From NCBI GenBank assembly GCA_050251195.1, contig JBFWNG010000002.1, positions 62,001 through 126,000 on the forward strand: a stretch of 64,000 nt of DNA, given 5' to 3'. A program made the translations under genes and the position numbers. Source of the DNA: JBFWNG01 sp050251195 (GTDB taxonomy: Bacteria > Bdellovibrionota_B > Oligoflexia > Oligoflexales > Oligoflexaceae). The notes below the pieces were generated by a model. That model saw only the letters and a program-made list of their open reading frames with translations, made no database searches and was not told where the DNA came from. This document shows positions 50,417 to 58,969 of the stretch, piece by piece. Numbering within the stretch: position 1 is the first letter of the stretch; the number at the start of each line of letters is the position of its first letter.

Positions 50417-52455
50417 TCTTCTCTCCATTCCGGGATTTTCGAGTCAGGACAATAGGATTCGTCGAGTCCGAGCCAAGCGGTTGCAATTTGGTAGTTTCCC
50501 GCTTCGTCGAAAAACGGGTTGTCGCAATACTGCCGGCAATGTTGGACGAGACTGCCTATATCCCAAGTGGTCTGACGCCATTTCTCATCGCCAAGCGCTT
50601 CATAAGCTCTTGAGCTTTTTGTGTAAGGGGCGATGCTAAGGATCTGGCCGTGGACTGTGGATTTATATTGAACGCCTCCGACAAAAGGAAAGTCCCAATA
50701 CACTCCGATGGAATACTCGCCTTGTGCGGAATCTGACAACCATACCTTATTGATGTTTTGGTAGGTTAGGTTGGGTTCTGAATCAGCGCTTCCAAACTTA
50801 CGAAAGCGAAGGGAGTCGAAACCGGCGGTGGTTTCGTCGAAGCAAAACTTCGCTCTTTCGTCAGCGCCTATCGCAAAGCGTTCGCCGCTAAAAAACGTCA
50901 CCGTTCCTTTGGAATCGGTTCGTGTGTTGACATTTTGTGGAACGGAGTAGAATTTTAGCTTCGGGCCGCTGGCAAGGCCTTTATCATCGTATTTCTTAAG
51001 ATAATCCCGATAACCGGCAAGGGACGGGAATGGACCAAGCGGCGTTACGAAGTTTATGATTTTTAGATCAAGTTTTGCGGAGGGCAAGATCGTGCAGTTT
51101 TCTTTTGCGCCTAAGTCCTGCACGTCCTCCGGGTTCAGCTGCTCTTGCGGGCACCAGAGGAGGTATTTCTGTTGAACAGCCGTAGGTTTGAAGAAGATGT
51201 CCGATTCGTAAATAAAGGCTCCTACGAGCCGCGGAGAATCCCGGACAACTTCTTGCGAAACGATAGTTGTTAGCTCTCCCGCTAGTGCCGAATGGAAGGT
51301 CACAAACTCCTTCGCGAGGCGCTGATGAAATACGACGATGAAAACGAAATCCTTGTTGCCGCTGCTAGCCTGTTTTGCGTCGGAGAGTTTGGAGGCAAGG
51401 ACGTCTGCCAATTCCGTCTTGAATTCGTTGAGTTTTCCCAAGCGTATACAAACGTCGGTCGGCGCGTCCGACTGGTTGACGATATACTTTTGATATTCGA
51501 AAAATTCCTCGTCCCTTAACTCTGCCGAGAACGGCTCGTCCGGACACACATCAACGATGACCGGAATGTTGACGGTCTCCGTAAGTGGGGTTTCGTATGT
51601 GAAATCACCGCGGCTGACGACGGGATTTCGGCGAGCGTATCCCAGAAATTCCTCACCCAAAGCGTTTTCGTCTTGATCGAGCGGTGTTCCCGAAAAGCAG
51701 ACTCCGCGGGCGATCTGGCCGTCGTCAAACGAGTTTTGTAACCAGGTGTCGTTGCCGGAAATTACAGCTTCCTGTGTTTGATCGGCCACGTTGCAAAATG
51801 AAGCTGGAAACAACGTTGGCGACTCCACCGCCAGCGCATGTTCTGCGATTTCGTCTAAGGTCGTGTCAAAAACTTCCGTCCCCGTGATAAGAAACTTCCG
51901 CTTCATGCCGTAGGCTGGAATTTCGTCGTTCGACGGTAATCCGAAGTTATGGTATGTGCGAACCTGGACTCTGTCGTTTTCTTCGTTGAACACGCCATAC
52001 ATTAGAGCGCTGTATGAATTCGCCCCGTTATCTTTGAGATGATTCTGCACGGACAGCTCATTTTGGAGCGTGATGCTGTCCGATTTGTCATAGGCAAACC
52101 TTAGGGTGGCGTCCACAAGGCGGCCAGGCAGGCGAAAGCTGTAACTGCCACAGGTCAGCTTTTTTCCGCAGGCAACGGTTTGATGCTCATGAACACCAGG
52201 TTCCGAGTAGATGTCATCTCTCTTTGCGTGTTGAGCTGTGCCTTCCTCGTCGATATAGTCATATTCTATGTCGAAGTTCGGCGCCCAGAATCGGCGCGTG
52301 TCTTCATTCACCCTGAAGAAAAGATAGGCGACGCCTTCGTTTTCGAACCAATGGATGGTCGCGAATTCGATGCTGCCGCGATCGTCGCGCAGGGGTTGCT
52401 TGCTGCAAGACAAGAGTGCAACGGAGAGCAGAGCAATGGGTCGAAGGATACTCAT
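50413..52455 (-). CDS. Large putative lipoprotein (operon gene 8)
   Basis: 680 aa. Lipobox ALLSC at about residue 17. The mature part is beta-rich with about a dozen Cys that could form disulfides (HEHQTVACGKKLTCGSYSF, LVQHCRQYCDNPFF). It has a region with alternating strands and helices (DFVFIVVFHQRLAKEFVTFH) that looks like a Rossmann-type fold. No recognised family. Follows the smaller lipoprotein by 8 nt and is coupled to the barrel gene by 4-nt overlap. Probably surface-facing or outer-membrane-attached. Confidence 0.6.
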   Translation of the reverse strand: MSILRPIALLSVALLSCSKQPLRDDRGSIEFATIHWFENEGVAYLFFRVNEDTRRFWAPNFDIEYDYIDEEGTAQHAKRDDIYSEPGVHEHQTVACGKKLTCGSYSFRLPGRLVDATLRFAYDKSDSITLQNELSVQNHLKDNGANSYSALMYGVFNEENDRVQVRTYHNFGLPSNDEIPAYGMKRKFLITGTEVFDTTLDEIAEHALAVESPTLFPASFCNVADQTQEAVISGNDTWLQNSFDDGQIARGVCFSGTPLDQDENALGEEFLGYARRNPVVSRGDFTYETPLTETVNIPVIVDVCPDEPFSAELRDEEFFEYQKYIVNQSDAPTDVCIRLGKLNEFKTELADVLASKLSDAKQASSGNKDFVFIVVFHQRLAKEFVTFHSALAGELTTIVSQEVVRDSPRLVGAFIYESDIFFKPTAVQQKYLLWCPQEQLNPEDVQDLGAKENCTILPSAKLDLKIINFVTPLGPFPSLAGYRDYLKKYDDKGLASGPKLKFYSVPQNVNTRTDSKGTVTFFSGERFAIGADERAKFCFDETTAGFDSLRFRKFGSADSEPNLTYQNINKVWLSDSAQGEYSIGVYWDFPFVGGVQYKSTVHGQILSIAPYTKSSRAYEALGDEKWRQTTWDIGSLVQHCRQYCDNPFFDEAGNYQIATAWLGLDESYCPDSKIPEWREE

Positions 52456-52463
52456 AAAGTCTT

Positions 52464-53198
52464 CTACTGTTGCTGTAGCCAGATTGACAATTCGCCTGTA
52501 TCGTCGGCAATCGTTTGATTGCGCTCGTCAATGCCTTCTTGGGTAGGATTGACCGGCTCTATTTCGGTGCCGGTCTGGCGCAAATCAGATGGAACTTCCG
52601 TTTCCCACAACGAAAAGAATCCGTTGTTTCTGTCTGTGATGACGAAGTAATTCAGGCTGAGCGTTTGCCATCCTTGCGCCGTCAAATCCATCCAAGCCGT
52701 CCAATGATTGTCAGCGTCGACTATGAAGTCTGGGTTTTGTGCCGGATCGCCTTCCCAGAACGCCGCTTTCAGGTGCAAAAAAGGGCGATCCAACGGGTCT
52801 TGGGTGGGCGCGGTTTGGCTGCCCCAAGGCTCAACTTCTAGAGAACGAGATCTTGCTATGGCGACTGTATTGCAATCCGCCGCCGTCACGTTTTGTTGGG
52901 ACACGACGACGGTCTCGGCAAGTTGCTCAAGCGCGGACGTGATCGAGGAAATACGAAGTTCCCACTCCGTACTGCGAAAGAGAGCGATGGATTGATCGGG
53001 AAAACAGCTTGTGTCGGCTATCGCGTCGGAGGCCATCACGAAAGGCTCAAAGAGGATATAAGCGTACTTCTTGTCGACGGGCTCGGGCTCCGGTCCGTCT
53101 GGGCCATCGGGGGTTCGGCCGTTCTTGCCCTTGTACTCCCATCCTTCGTAGCAGCCCGATAGCAGGAGCGCTAAAAGAAGGAGGACGGTGCGTCTCAT
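52464..53198 (-). CDS. Putative lipoprotein (operon gene 7)
   Basis: 244 aa. Lipobox LLLSGC (C16), short Gly/Pro/Asp linker (TPDGPDGPEPEPVD), then a beta-rich mature domain (FLHLKAAFWEGD, NHWTAWMDLTAQGWQTLSLNYFVITD). ATG overlaps the FliG-like gene stop by 4 nt. No family recognised. Confidence 0.62.
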   Translation of the reverse strand: MRRTVLLLLALLLSGCYEGWEYKGKNGRTPDGPDGPEPEPVDKKYAYILFEPFVMASDAIADTSCFPDQSIALFRSTEWELRISSITSALEQLAETVVVSQQNVTAADCNTVAIARSRSLEVEPWGSQTAPTQDPLDRPFLHLKAAFWEGDPAQNPDFIVDADNHWTAWMDLTAQGWQTLSLNYFVITDRNNGFFSLWETEVPSDLRQTGTEIEPVNPTQEGIDERNQTIADDTGELSIWLQQQ

Positions 53199-54841
53199 GA
53201 TTTACCCAAGAGTTTGGAGTTTATGCTGACAAGATCGACTTTTCCGCCGAGATGAAGTTGCTTAATATAGTTCGCCAGTTTTTCTCTCGCGTCGGTTTGG
53301 AGTGCGGTATTGCTTAGTACCGCAGTCGTTCTTTGTTTCTCGATGCTTTCTTTCAGACGAGGGTCAAGTTTGGCCAGTGCCTTGTCGCCCCAGAGGTGGG
53401 CGCCGAGGAATGCTGCCGCCTCTTTGGGCGAAATAGTGAGAAACGCGTCGTTGAGCACTGCGGTCGACATATAAAGCACAGACTCGTCGAGAAAAACGTT
53501 GGCGCCGATGTCTTTCATCAGTTCCGGCTTTTCTCGGGCAATGTTTTCTATGACGTTACGTCGTGCATCTGGAGTTAGTGCATTGAGAGCCTGTTCGAGC
53601 AACGGGACGCGGTCGATTTTTGCCGTTCGGATTTCGCCGCCTTTTGTTTCGTGAATCTGGCGTAATTTAATCGCCGTGGCGCGGACGAACTGATCGGGCA
53701 TTTTCTCGACGCTGGTGAGATAGTCGATAAACTTCGACGTAAATTGCGGATTCGCTTGAGCAAAGAAAGTTTCGCGCAGCTTGTGCGGGGCATGTGATAC
53801 TGCCGCAATGGCTTCTTTTTCCGATACTTCTCGAAGCATGAGCAGGAACTCCTCAACGTCAAGCGACGCTAAAAATAAGAACTCCTCGACGAGTGGTTTA
53901 TAATCGATGCGGACTTTCGCCGCAGTAATCGCTTTATCAACTCTATCAAGGAAGCGCCACACTTCGTTTACCGTCTGATCGGAAGCACGGTTACTGTATT
54001 CGCGGCTTAACTGCGTCAAAAGATCTTTATATTCTTCAACTTCCTTATAAGGTTGTAGGAGCTCCGGTCCAAAATAGCGTAAGAACAAGCAAAGTTCGCC
54101 AATGTTGTCGCTGCCAAAGTCGAACTTCAGCAAATGACCGACGAGAGAAGGGTCGCTGACGAGGTCGTTTTTCAGATTTTTGATGCGTTCGTCGATGTCT
54201 TCCGTAGACGGTTCGGCCGGAATGCCGTTTCCGTCCGCAAGCGCGAGCGCTGTGGTCACTTTTGAGCCTTCCTTCTTTTTTTGGCGGCCTAAACGACGGA
54301 AAGCCCAAATCCAACCGTAGCCTATAAGAGAGACCACGAAAAGAGTAATAAGCCACGGCGCAAAAGGCAAAAATTCGCGCCAGAAATCATTGGTTGTGAC
54401 CGTTTTGTCTTTTGGAATTACACCGGGTTCTTCTTCCTCTATTTTTGGCTTAAGAGCTTTTGGACGAATTTGGATTATAACGCCGGGTGACGTGATCTTT
54501 TGCTTGAGTCGCGCTGTCAGATTATCAACCTGTTCCTTGGTGAGCGCAGGTTCGTGGGCATACTCACAGACAGCGCTAGCGAGCTTGTAGCTAACTGCCT
54601 CTGCGGGTACGTCGTCATTGAAACCAGGAAGCGAGGAGACTTCCTTTTGATCGAGGGTATTAAACTTCGTCACCTCGCAACCAATGGAATAGCAACTTTC
54701 GTCGTCGCATTCGTCTTCCAAAAGAAGCGAAAACTTTTGCTCTATTTGGTCGATCGCTTCTTTTATGGCCGGCGGAGTTTGAACTTGCGCCTGAGCGGTC
54801 GCGGCCGCCATGCCTGCCATCCATAACATTGCTCGTTTCAT
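53195..54841 (-). CDS. Single-TM protein with FliG-like cytoplasmic region (operon gene 6)
   Basis: 548 aa. Signal peptide (1-19), a periplasmic domain with four Cys (C45, C50, C55, C92) ending near PGVIIQIRP, one TM helix (about 157-181, LPFAPWLITLFVVSLIGYGW) with a basic stop, and about 365 cytoplasmic residues. Residues about 320-400 (VEEFLLMLREVSEKEAIAAV, SHAPHKLRETFF) resemble FliG-M; about 410-535 (LLEQALNALTPDARRNVI, ISPKEAAAFLG, DAREKLANYIKQL) follow the FliG-C helix pattern. The EHPQ motif and the charged torque helix of flagellar FliG are not evident. Plausibly a membrane-anchored rotor or scaffold (a FliF/FliG-like fusion). Assignment is by pattern only. Confidence 0.55.
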   Translation of the reverse strand: MKRAMLWMAGMAAATAQAQVQTPPAIKEAIDQIEQKFSLLLEDECDDESCYSIGCEVTKFNTLDQKEVSSLPGFNDDVPAEAVSYKLASAVCEYAHEPALTKEQVDNLTARLKQKITSPGVIIQIRPKALKPKIEEEEPGVIPKDKTVTTNDFWREFLPFAPWLITLFVVSLIGYGWIWAFRRLGRQKKKEGSKVTTALALADGNGIPAEPSTEDIDERIKNLKNDLVSDPSLVGHLLKFDFGSDNIGELCLFLRYFGPELLQPYKEVEEYKDLLTQLSREYSNRASDQTVNEVWRFLDRVDKAITAAKVRIDYKPLVEEFLFLASLDVEEFLLMLREVSEKEAIAAVSHAPHKLRETFFAQANPQFTSKFIDYLTSVEKMPDQFVRATAIKLRQIHETKGGEIRTAKIDRVPLLEQALNALTPDARRNVIENIAREKPELMKDIGANVFLDESVLYMSTAVLNDAFLTISPKEAAAFLGAHLWGDKALAKLDPRLKESIEKQRTTAVLSNTALQTDAREKLANYIKQLHLGGKVDLVSINSKLLGKS

Positions 54842-54853
54842 GAGATCTCCCAG

Positions 54854-55468
54854 TTACTTTAAGGTTTGTTCGAGCTTGTTGATCTGTTCTTTAACTCTAG
54901 CGTCCGGTTCGATTTCCTGCGCCTTATAGTAAGTTTCAAGCGCGGCCTTTCGTTCTCCTAGCTTCAGCAGAAGGGAGCCCTTGATCTGCAGCGTCTTGAC
55001 GTGATTAGGATATCGTTTGAGCACAACCTCGGCATACTGAAGCGCCAACCCATAGTTGCCTGATTTGGTGAGTTCTTTGATCTTGTCGTGTGTCGCAATA
55101 ATGCTGACAGGCGTCGTCGAACGGTTGATCGCATGACCCTCTTTCAGGTAATTCGCCTCCAACTCCGCATCTGCCGGCGTGGGGGCAGGTGGAATGACGG
55201 ATAGCGCCGCGGGGTTTCTATCATAGTTGTTTTCAAGAACGATCTGCTGTCCGGATGCAAGAATGGGAATTATAACCTCGGTTGTGGTTTGACCGTCGTT
55301 GTAGACAACCTTCACATTATGCGGTGACAGAACCTTTTGACTGTCGACCGTTCCGCTTTCGCGATTGGCGGCTGGCTTTTCAACGCCGTCCTCGACAACA
55401 TAGTTCCAAAATTCTCGCGTCGAATTGCAGCTTAGGCTTAGCAGTGCAAGAATGAGCAACTTTTTCAC
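54854..55468 (-). CDS. TPR lipoprotein (operon gene 5)
   Basis: 204 aa. Lipobox LLSLSC (C14). A beta segment with VKVVYNDGQTTTEVIIPI, a Pro/Ala linker, then about two TPR units (NYGLALQYAEVVLKRYPN, KTLQIKGSLLLKLGERKA, ALETYYKAQEIEPDA). Periplasmic scaffold, likely attached to the outer membrane. 12 nt before the FliG-like gene. Confidence 0.75.
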   Translation of the reverse strand: MKKLLILALLSLSCNSTREFWNYVVEDGVEKPAANRESGTVDSQKVLSPHNVKVVYNDGQTTTEVIIPILASGQQIVLENNYDRNPAALSVIPPAPTPADAELEANYLKEGHAINRSTTPVSIIATHDKIKELTKSGNYGLALQYAEVVLKRYPNHVKTLQIKGSLLLKLGERKAALETYYKAQEIEPDARVKEQINKLEQTLK

Positions 55469-55481
55469 GTAACCTCTCCCT

Positions 55482-56438
55482 CTATAACAAAAACGGCATC
55501 AGCATAGGATTGTAAAAACTGAAACCCATCGAAAAGGTTCCTTGAGAATTGATCGACGCAAACACCGCATAGCTATTGGCAAAATTGTACTGCGCCATGG
55601 CTTGAAATACAAATGAACTCGTGAGATCAGAGTCTTCGCTGCGAGCCAACGCCTCTTGCAGCGGAAAATATGCGGCCCCGCTTATGTGAAAGCGTTTCAT
55701 GGACGGGAAAATATAGTGGTAGACCAGACCGAGCGCCAGGGTCGGATTGAGAAGCGAAATTCCGACACCCGTAATATGTTGATTCCTAATCCCCCATTGC
55801 TCGACAAACTCGGTTTGGATGATGGGTTTGGGATAGATGCCCATGTGAATAAAAACATAGGACAGGCTCTCGCCAGCCATGCGCCGGTCCTTTTCTGCGG
55901 TCAAATGATGCCAAGGTTTCGCTTTGTTGAGGGTCTTCGAACTGTCGGCGAGAAACTGGTAAAGAATTTTGCCGTCATCTATCCGTACCGCCTTGAGCTC
56001 GACGCCGAACGCGGTTTCTCGAACCATTACCAGCGATTTGGCGCCGCCATAGGAGGGATGTTGGCGGAGTTCGCCAAGTTCCTGCACCGACAGCGGCCCG
56101 TTAAAGATTCTGAGCTTCTTGTCCTTGCCGACATAGGTTCGCCAGGTGTCGCATTCTTGGCACGGTATGATGGATCCCTTTTCTTGAAACACGTTGCTTA
56201 ACATTTGAAAGACGCTCGCGGCAAAATCGCTGCGAGATTCTTTCCAGAGGTGTTCGGGACCTGTGACAAGCATCGGGACCATAGCTTCGCGTAAGGAAGG
56301 GTCTTGCTCGATTCGATAGGTTAAGTTTTCCTCCAAGACCGCCAAGTCTTCGGTAGTTTGAGCGAGCAAAGCCCAAGCGTTGCCGGAAGCGAGGATCGCC
56401 CACGTTGCCAACAACCAAAAAAGCTTTTGGGCTACCAT
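55482..56438 (-). CDS. FlgO/CsgG-like domain plus barrel-like C-terminus, CxxC (operon gene 4)
   Basis: 318 aa. Signal peptide (MVAQKLFWLLATWAILASGNA). The N-terminal half resembles the FlgO/CsgG-type fold (paired helix SDFAASVFQMLSNVFQEKGS, then strands) and holds C-Q-E-C; the C-terminal half has membrane-barrel-like strands (GVGISLLNPTLALGLVYHYI, AMAQYNFANSYAVFASINS). The same two-part layout with a CxxC recurs in the next upstream gene. Proposed outer-membrane ring or channel; fold assignment is tentative. Overlaps gene 3 by 7 nt. Confidence 0.5.
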   Translation of the reverse strand: MVAQKLFWLLATWAILASGNAWALLAQTTEDLAVLEENLTYRIEQDPSLREAMVPMLVTGPEHLWKESRSDFAASVFQMLSNVFQEKGSIIPCQECDTWRTYVGKDKKLRIFNGPLSVQELGELRQHPSYGGAKSLVMVRETAFGVELKAVRIDDGKILYQFLADSSKTLNKAKPWHHLTAEKDRRMAGESLSYVFIHMGIYPKPIIQTEFVEQWGIRNQHITGVGISLLNPTLALGLVYHYIFPSMKRFHISGAAYFPLQEALARSEDSDLTSSFVFQAMAQYNFANSYAVFASINSQGTFSMGFSFYNPMLMPFLL

Positions 56439-57577
56439 CGTATCAAAACTCCCCAGCCTATCGCGTGGTACGGTATCCCTAGAAGACTATCCTGTTTTAT
56501 CAATGCATTCCCTTTCAGCAGGGGAATATTTTCCAAAAAGAAAGTAAAACCGAATCGATATTTCACATGGGTTTCTAAGCCGAGTCTCCAGGTTGTTAGA
56601 GAGACCTTTGGTTCCTTGTCCTCGTCGATAATTCTTGCGACATCCAATTGGCCTTGACCAAAAATGGCCGCTTGGGGACCTCGTAGGTGCACATGATGGC
56701 CTCCAAAGAAAAAATAAAGATCGGGAACCGCCAAACGAGGCCGTTTGTGGAACATGAGGCGACTGAAGTGCCCGCCGAAGCTGTAACCTGTAAGCGCTTC
56801 GCGAATACTCGTGAAGCCGAAAGTGACGGCGGCTCTGGTGTTGCGATCGGGTAGCAAAATACCTTCGAAACTTTGTTCGACGAACATCAGTGGCATGACT
56901 TGGTTATTTTTGAACTGTCTCACCGTAATCCGAGTATCTATTTCGAGCGGATCTTTTCCCTCGAGAAGAGCGTTTTGGTCCGCGCGGGCTTGCTCCAGTG
57001 AGATAAGGGGTGCTGTTTCTCGTAAGAGGCGCCGCGCGGAACGGCTCGTGGCAAATGATTGCGCCCAGACAAGGCGTTGGGGCGACTTGAGTTCGAAAAT
57101 GCTTGCTCGCAAGACGAGTTCTCGGCCCTCGGTCTCAAACACCATGGATAACGCCAGCTGATCGGGCGTTTGTTGCACAAGGCTTTCCACGGCTTCAGGT
57201 TGGTCTATCCCTCGGCTAAAGATGGTTCCCTTCGGTGTAGATTTGACGATGTAACGCGTGCATAAACTGCAAAAGACGAGGTACATGGGGATATCGGAAT
57301 TTTGGCGCATCACATCGTAGAGACGATTTTCAACCGTGACGTTGAATCGTTCATCCAGACCTACTGGAGCGGAAATCTCCGCAAGGGCAAGACCTGTCGC
57401 CTTGGAGAAGATGGGCGTTTTCTTCCAAGCATAGACCATTTCGTCGACCAGATCGGTAGCCATCCATTCGACGTTCTGAAACAACGCTTCGTCGTCGTCC
57501 GCAATGGCGGGTTTTGCAAAGCCGAACATCGACAATATGACAAGGCAGATAACAGCTCGTGTCCTCAGAAGGTCCAT
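56432..57577 (-). CDS. FlgO/CsgG-like domain plus barrel-like C-terminus, CxxC (operon gene 3)
   Basis: 381 aa. Signal peptide ending AKPAIA. A FlgO/CsgG-like half (FNVTVENRLYDVMRQNSD, a CSLC pair, LALSMVFETEGRELVLRASI) precedes strands suitable for an outer-membrane barrel (AAVTFGFTSIREALTGYSFG, VKYRFGFTFFLENI, YHAIGWGVLIRW) ending in an aromatic. Looks like an old paralogue of gene 4. FlgO-type proteins surround flagellar machines in Vibrio, but homology here is inferred by pattern. Confidence 0.52.
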   Translation of the reverse strand: MDLLRTRAVICLVILSMFGFAKPAIADDDEALFQNVEWMATDLVDEMVYAWKKTPIFSKATGLALAEISAPVGLDERFNVTVENRLYDVMRQNSDIPMYLVFCSLCTRYIVKSTPKGTIFSRGIDQPEAVESLVQQTPDQLALSMVFETEGRELVLRASIFELKSPQRLVWAQSFATSRSARRLLRETAPLISLEQARADQNALLEGKDPLEIDTRITVRQFKNNQVMPLMFVEQSFEGILLPDRNTRAAVTFGFTSIREALTGYSFGGHFSRLMFHKRPRLAVPDLYFFFGGHHVHLRGPQAAIFGQGQLDVARIIDEDKEPKVSLTTWRLGLETHVKYRFGFTFFLENIPLLKGNALIKQDSLLGIPYHAIGWGVLIRW

Positions 57578-58143
57578 ATCCTCGGCTTTCCGGGGCCAGG
57601 AACTATGGCTGATACCCTCAAGAGGTGTTCGGGGTCTACAGTCTTCTCGACGCTGACAATGACGTTACTCATTCCTTCGCGTACCTTGCCTCGAACCACA
57701 CGGTTGCTGCCTAAGCTTTTGGTTAGCTCGGTTAAGAATATCTGGCGCACGTAATGCTCTGTCTTCGGGTTGAGAGCCTTAACGGTCACCGCCCATGGTT
57801 TATCAGATTTAGTAGTTTCCGATTCCTGCAGTTCCGACAGCGTCTTAGCAACGCGCTTGGCCGTTCGCGGCGCGGTGCGCGCAATGAAATTGTAATAAGA
57901 GTTTCGCTCGTCATCGCCAATGATGTCCTTCTCGCACCTTAGCTCAGGCTTCAGCGAAAACGTCGCGGCCTTGCCTCTTTGCGGTTCTCCGCGCTCTCTT
58001 AGCTCGCTTTCTGACAATTCGCGACAGTCGGGCGGCGGGGCATCGATCTGGCCTGTTTCAAACGCCGTCCAAGGCTCAACAACGTACGATTGCGACGAAG
58101 TTATCGCAAAAAGCATGACAATTCCGAAGTAAAAGAAAATCAA
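57565..58143 (-). CDS. Secreted protein with FlgO-like C-terminal segment (operon gene 2)
   Basis: 192 aa, TTG start at 58143 overlapping the gene 1 stop (TTGA), with GGGGG 6 nt upstream. Signal peptide MIFFYFGIVMLFAITSSQS. The C-terminal part (AVTVKALNPKTEHYVRQIFL, TELTKSLGSNRVVRGKV, EHLLRVSAIVPGPGKPRIWT) resembles the helix-strand core of FlgO/CsgG-like domains without a barrel or CxxC. Overlaps gene 3 by 13 nt. Confidence 0.5.
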   Translation of the reverse strand: MIFFYFGIVMLFAITSSQSYVVEPWTAFETGQIDAPPPDCRELSESELRERGEPQRGKAATFSLKPELRCEKDIIGDDERNSYYNFIARTAPRTAKRVAKTLSELQESETTKSDKPWAVTVKALNPKTEHYVRQIFLTELTKSLGSNRVVRGKVREGMSNVIVSVEKTVDPEHLLRVSAIVPGPGKPRIWTF

Positions 58144-58940
58144 AGCGAGCCCCCTGAATTTTTAGCAAGGTTCGCGCTTGATTCTAGGCGCCGTTTGACG
58201 GCCAAATAGCCGGACTGCGTTTCATTGATGACGTGGCGATAAAAATTGCGCTTCGCTTTTTGTGCGATTGAGTCGTTCGTTGGAGAAGACCGAAGGCGCA
58301 GCAACATGAAGAGAAGAGACGGCGCGCCATATATTTTCCTGAGCGCTATGTTGTAATCAGATTTATGAAGTATCTCTTGGGCAGGACCGTAAATGCGGAC
58401 TTCGCCCCTTGTGTGGATGTCCTCCACGCATGGGAAATAGAGTCCAAGACCGATGATAAAGAAAGGTAAGGTCCAGCCGCAGTAGTCTCGGTCGCCGGAC
58501 CAATCCACATATTCGACAACGAGATTCATTTTGGGCGATGCGGGGGCTGGGGACGGAGTTGCGGCAGACGGCGGATCGGCATCTTCTTCTTTCTCTTCGT
58601 CTGCGGGCGTGTCTAACGCTTCGCCCGAAATCGTAGTGTTTGCCCCAAATGCCGTGAAATGGCGTGCAAGACTGCGACAGATTGGAATGTTGGCGGCAGT
58701 AATCTCTTTGGTGTCCGAGTCCCCTCGAAAACACCGAAAGTCGATGTTGGCATCCGCAAAATTGTCTTCAGTGAGAGGGAGACTAATCGGGTTTTGAGTG
58801 AGCTTTGCCTCTGGCCGGGTGAATGTTACACAACTAACCGACAATAGTGCGCACACAAGAAAGCATGAAGCGTTCAACAAAAAATGTTTCCCCAGGTATA
58901 TAATCTGGTATATACTTAAACTCGCAAGATTTCTATCCAT
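58140..58940 (-). CDS. Putative lipoprotein, first gene of the leftward operon
   Basis: 266 aa as read from ATG 58940; the leader is long (lipobox LLSVSC at about residue 37), so the true start may be a TTG nearer the lipobox. Mature region: an acidic Pro/Ala linker (DTPADEEKEEDADPPSAATP) and VVEYVDWSGDRDYCGWTLPF with a hydrophobic stretch FFIIGLGLYFPC. No family recognised. Only 29 bp separate it from the divergent MotA-like gene. Overlaps gene 2 by 4 nt. Confidence 0.58.
   Translation of the reverse strand: MDRNLASLSIYQIIYLGKHFLLNASCFLVCALLSVSCVTFTRPEAKLTQNPISLPLTEDNFADANIDFRCFRGDSDTKEITAANIPICRSLARHFTAFGANTTISGEALDTPADEEKEEDADPPSAATPSPAPASPKMNLVVEYVDWSGDRDYCGWTLPFFIIGLGLYFPCVEDIHTRGEVRIYGPAQEILHKSDYNIALRKIYGAPSLLFMLLRLRSSPTNDSIAQKAKRNFYRHVINETQSGYLAVKRRLESSANLAKNSGGSL
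58895..58914. promoter_or_regulatory. GGTATATA direct repeat between/inside divergent operon starts
   Basis: GGTATATA at 58895-58902 and again at 58907-58914 (12-nt period), with TATAAT at 58899-58904 on the plus strand and a CCAG...CTGG symmetry. It lies within the leader region of the leftward operon, about 60 nt before the MotA-like ATG. Likely promoter or regulator site shared by both operons. Confidence 0.4.
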
Positions 58941-58969
58941 TTTTAGTTTTTCAGAAGGAACTCATTTCT

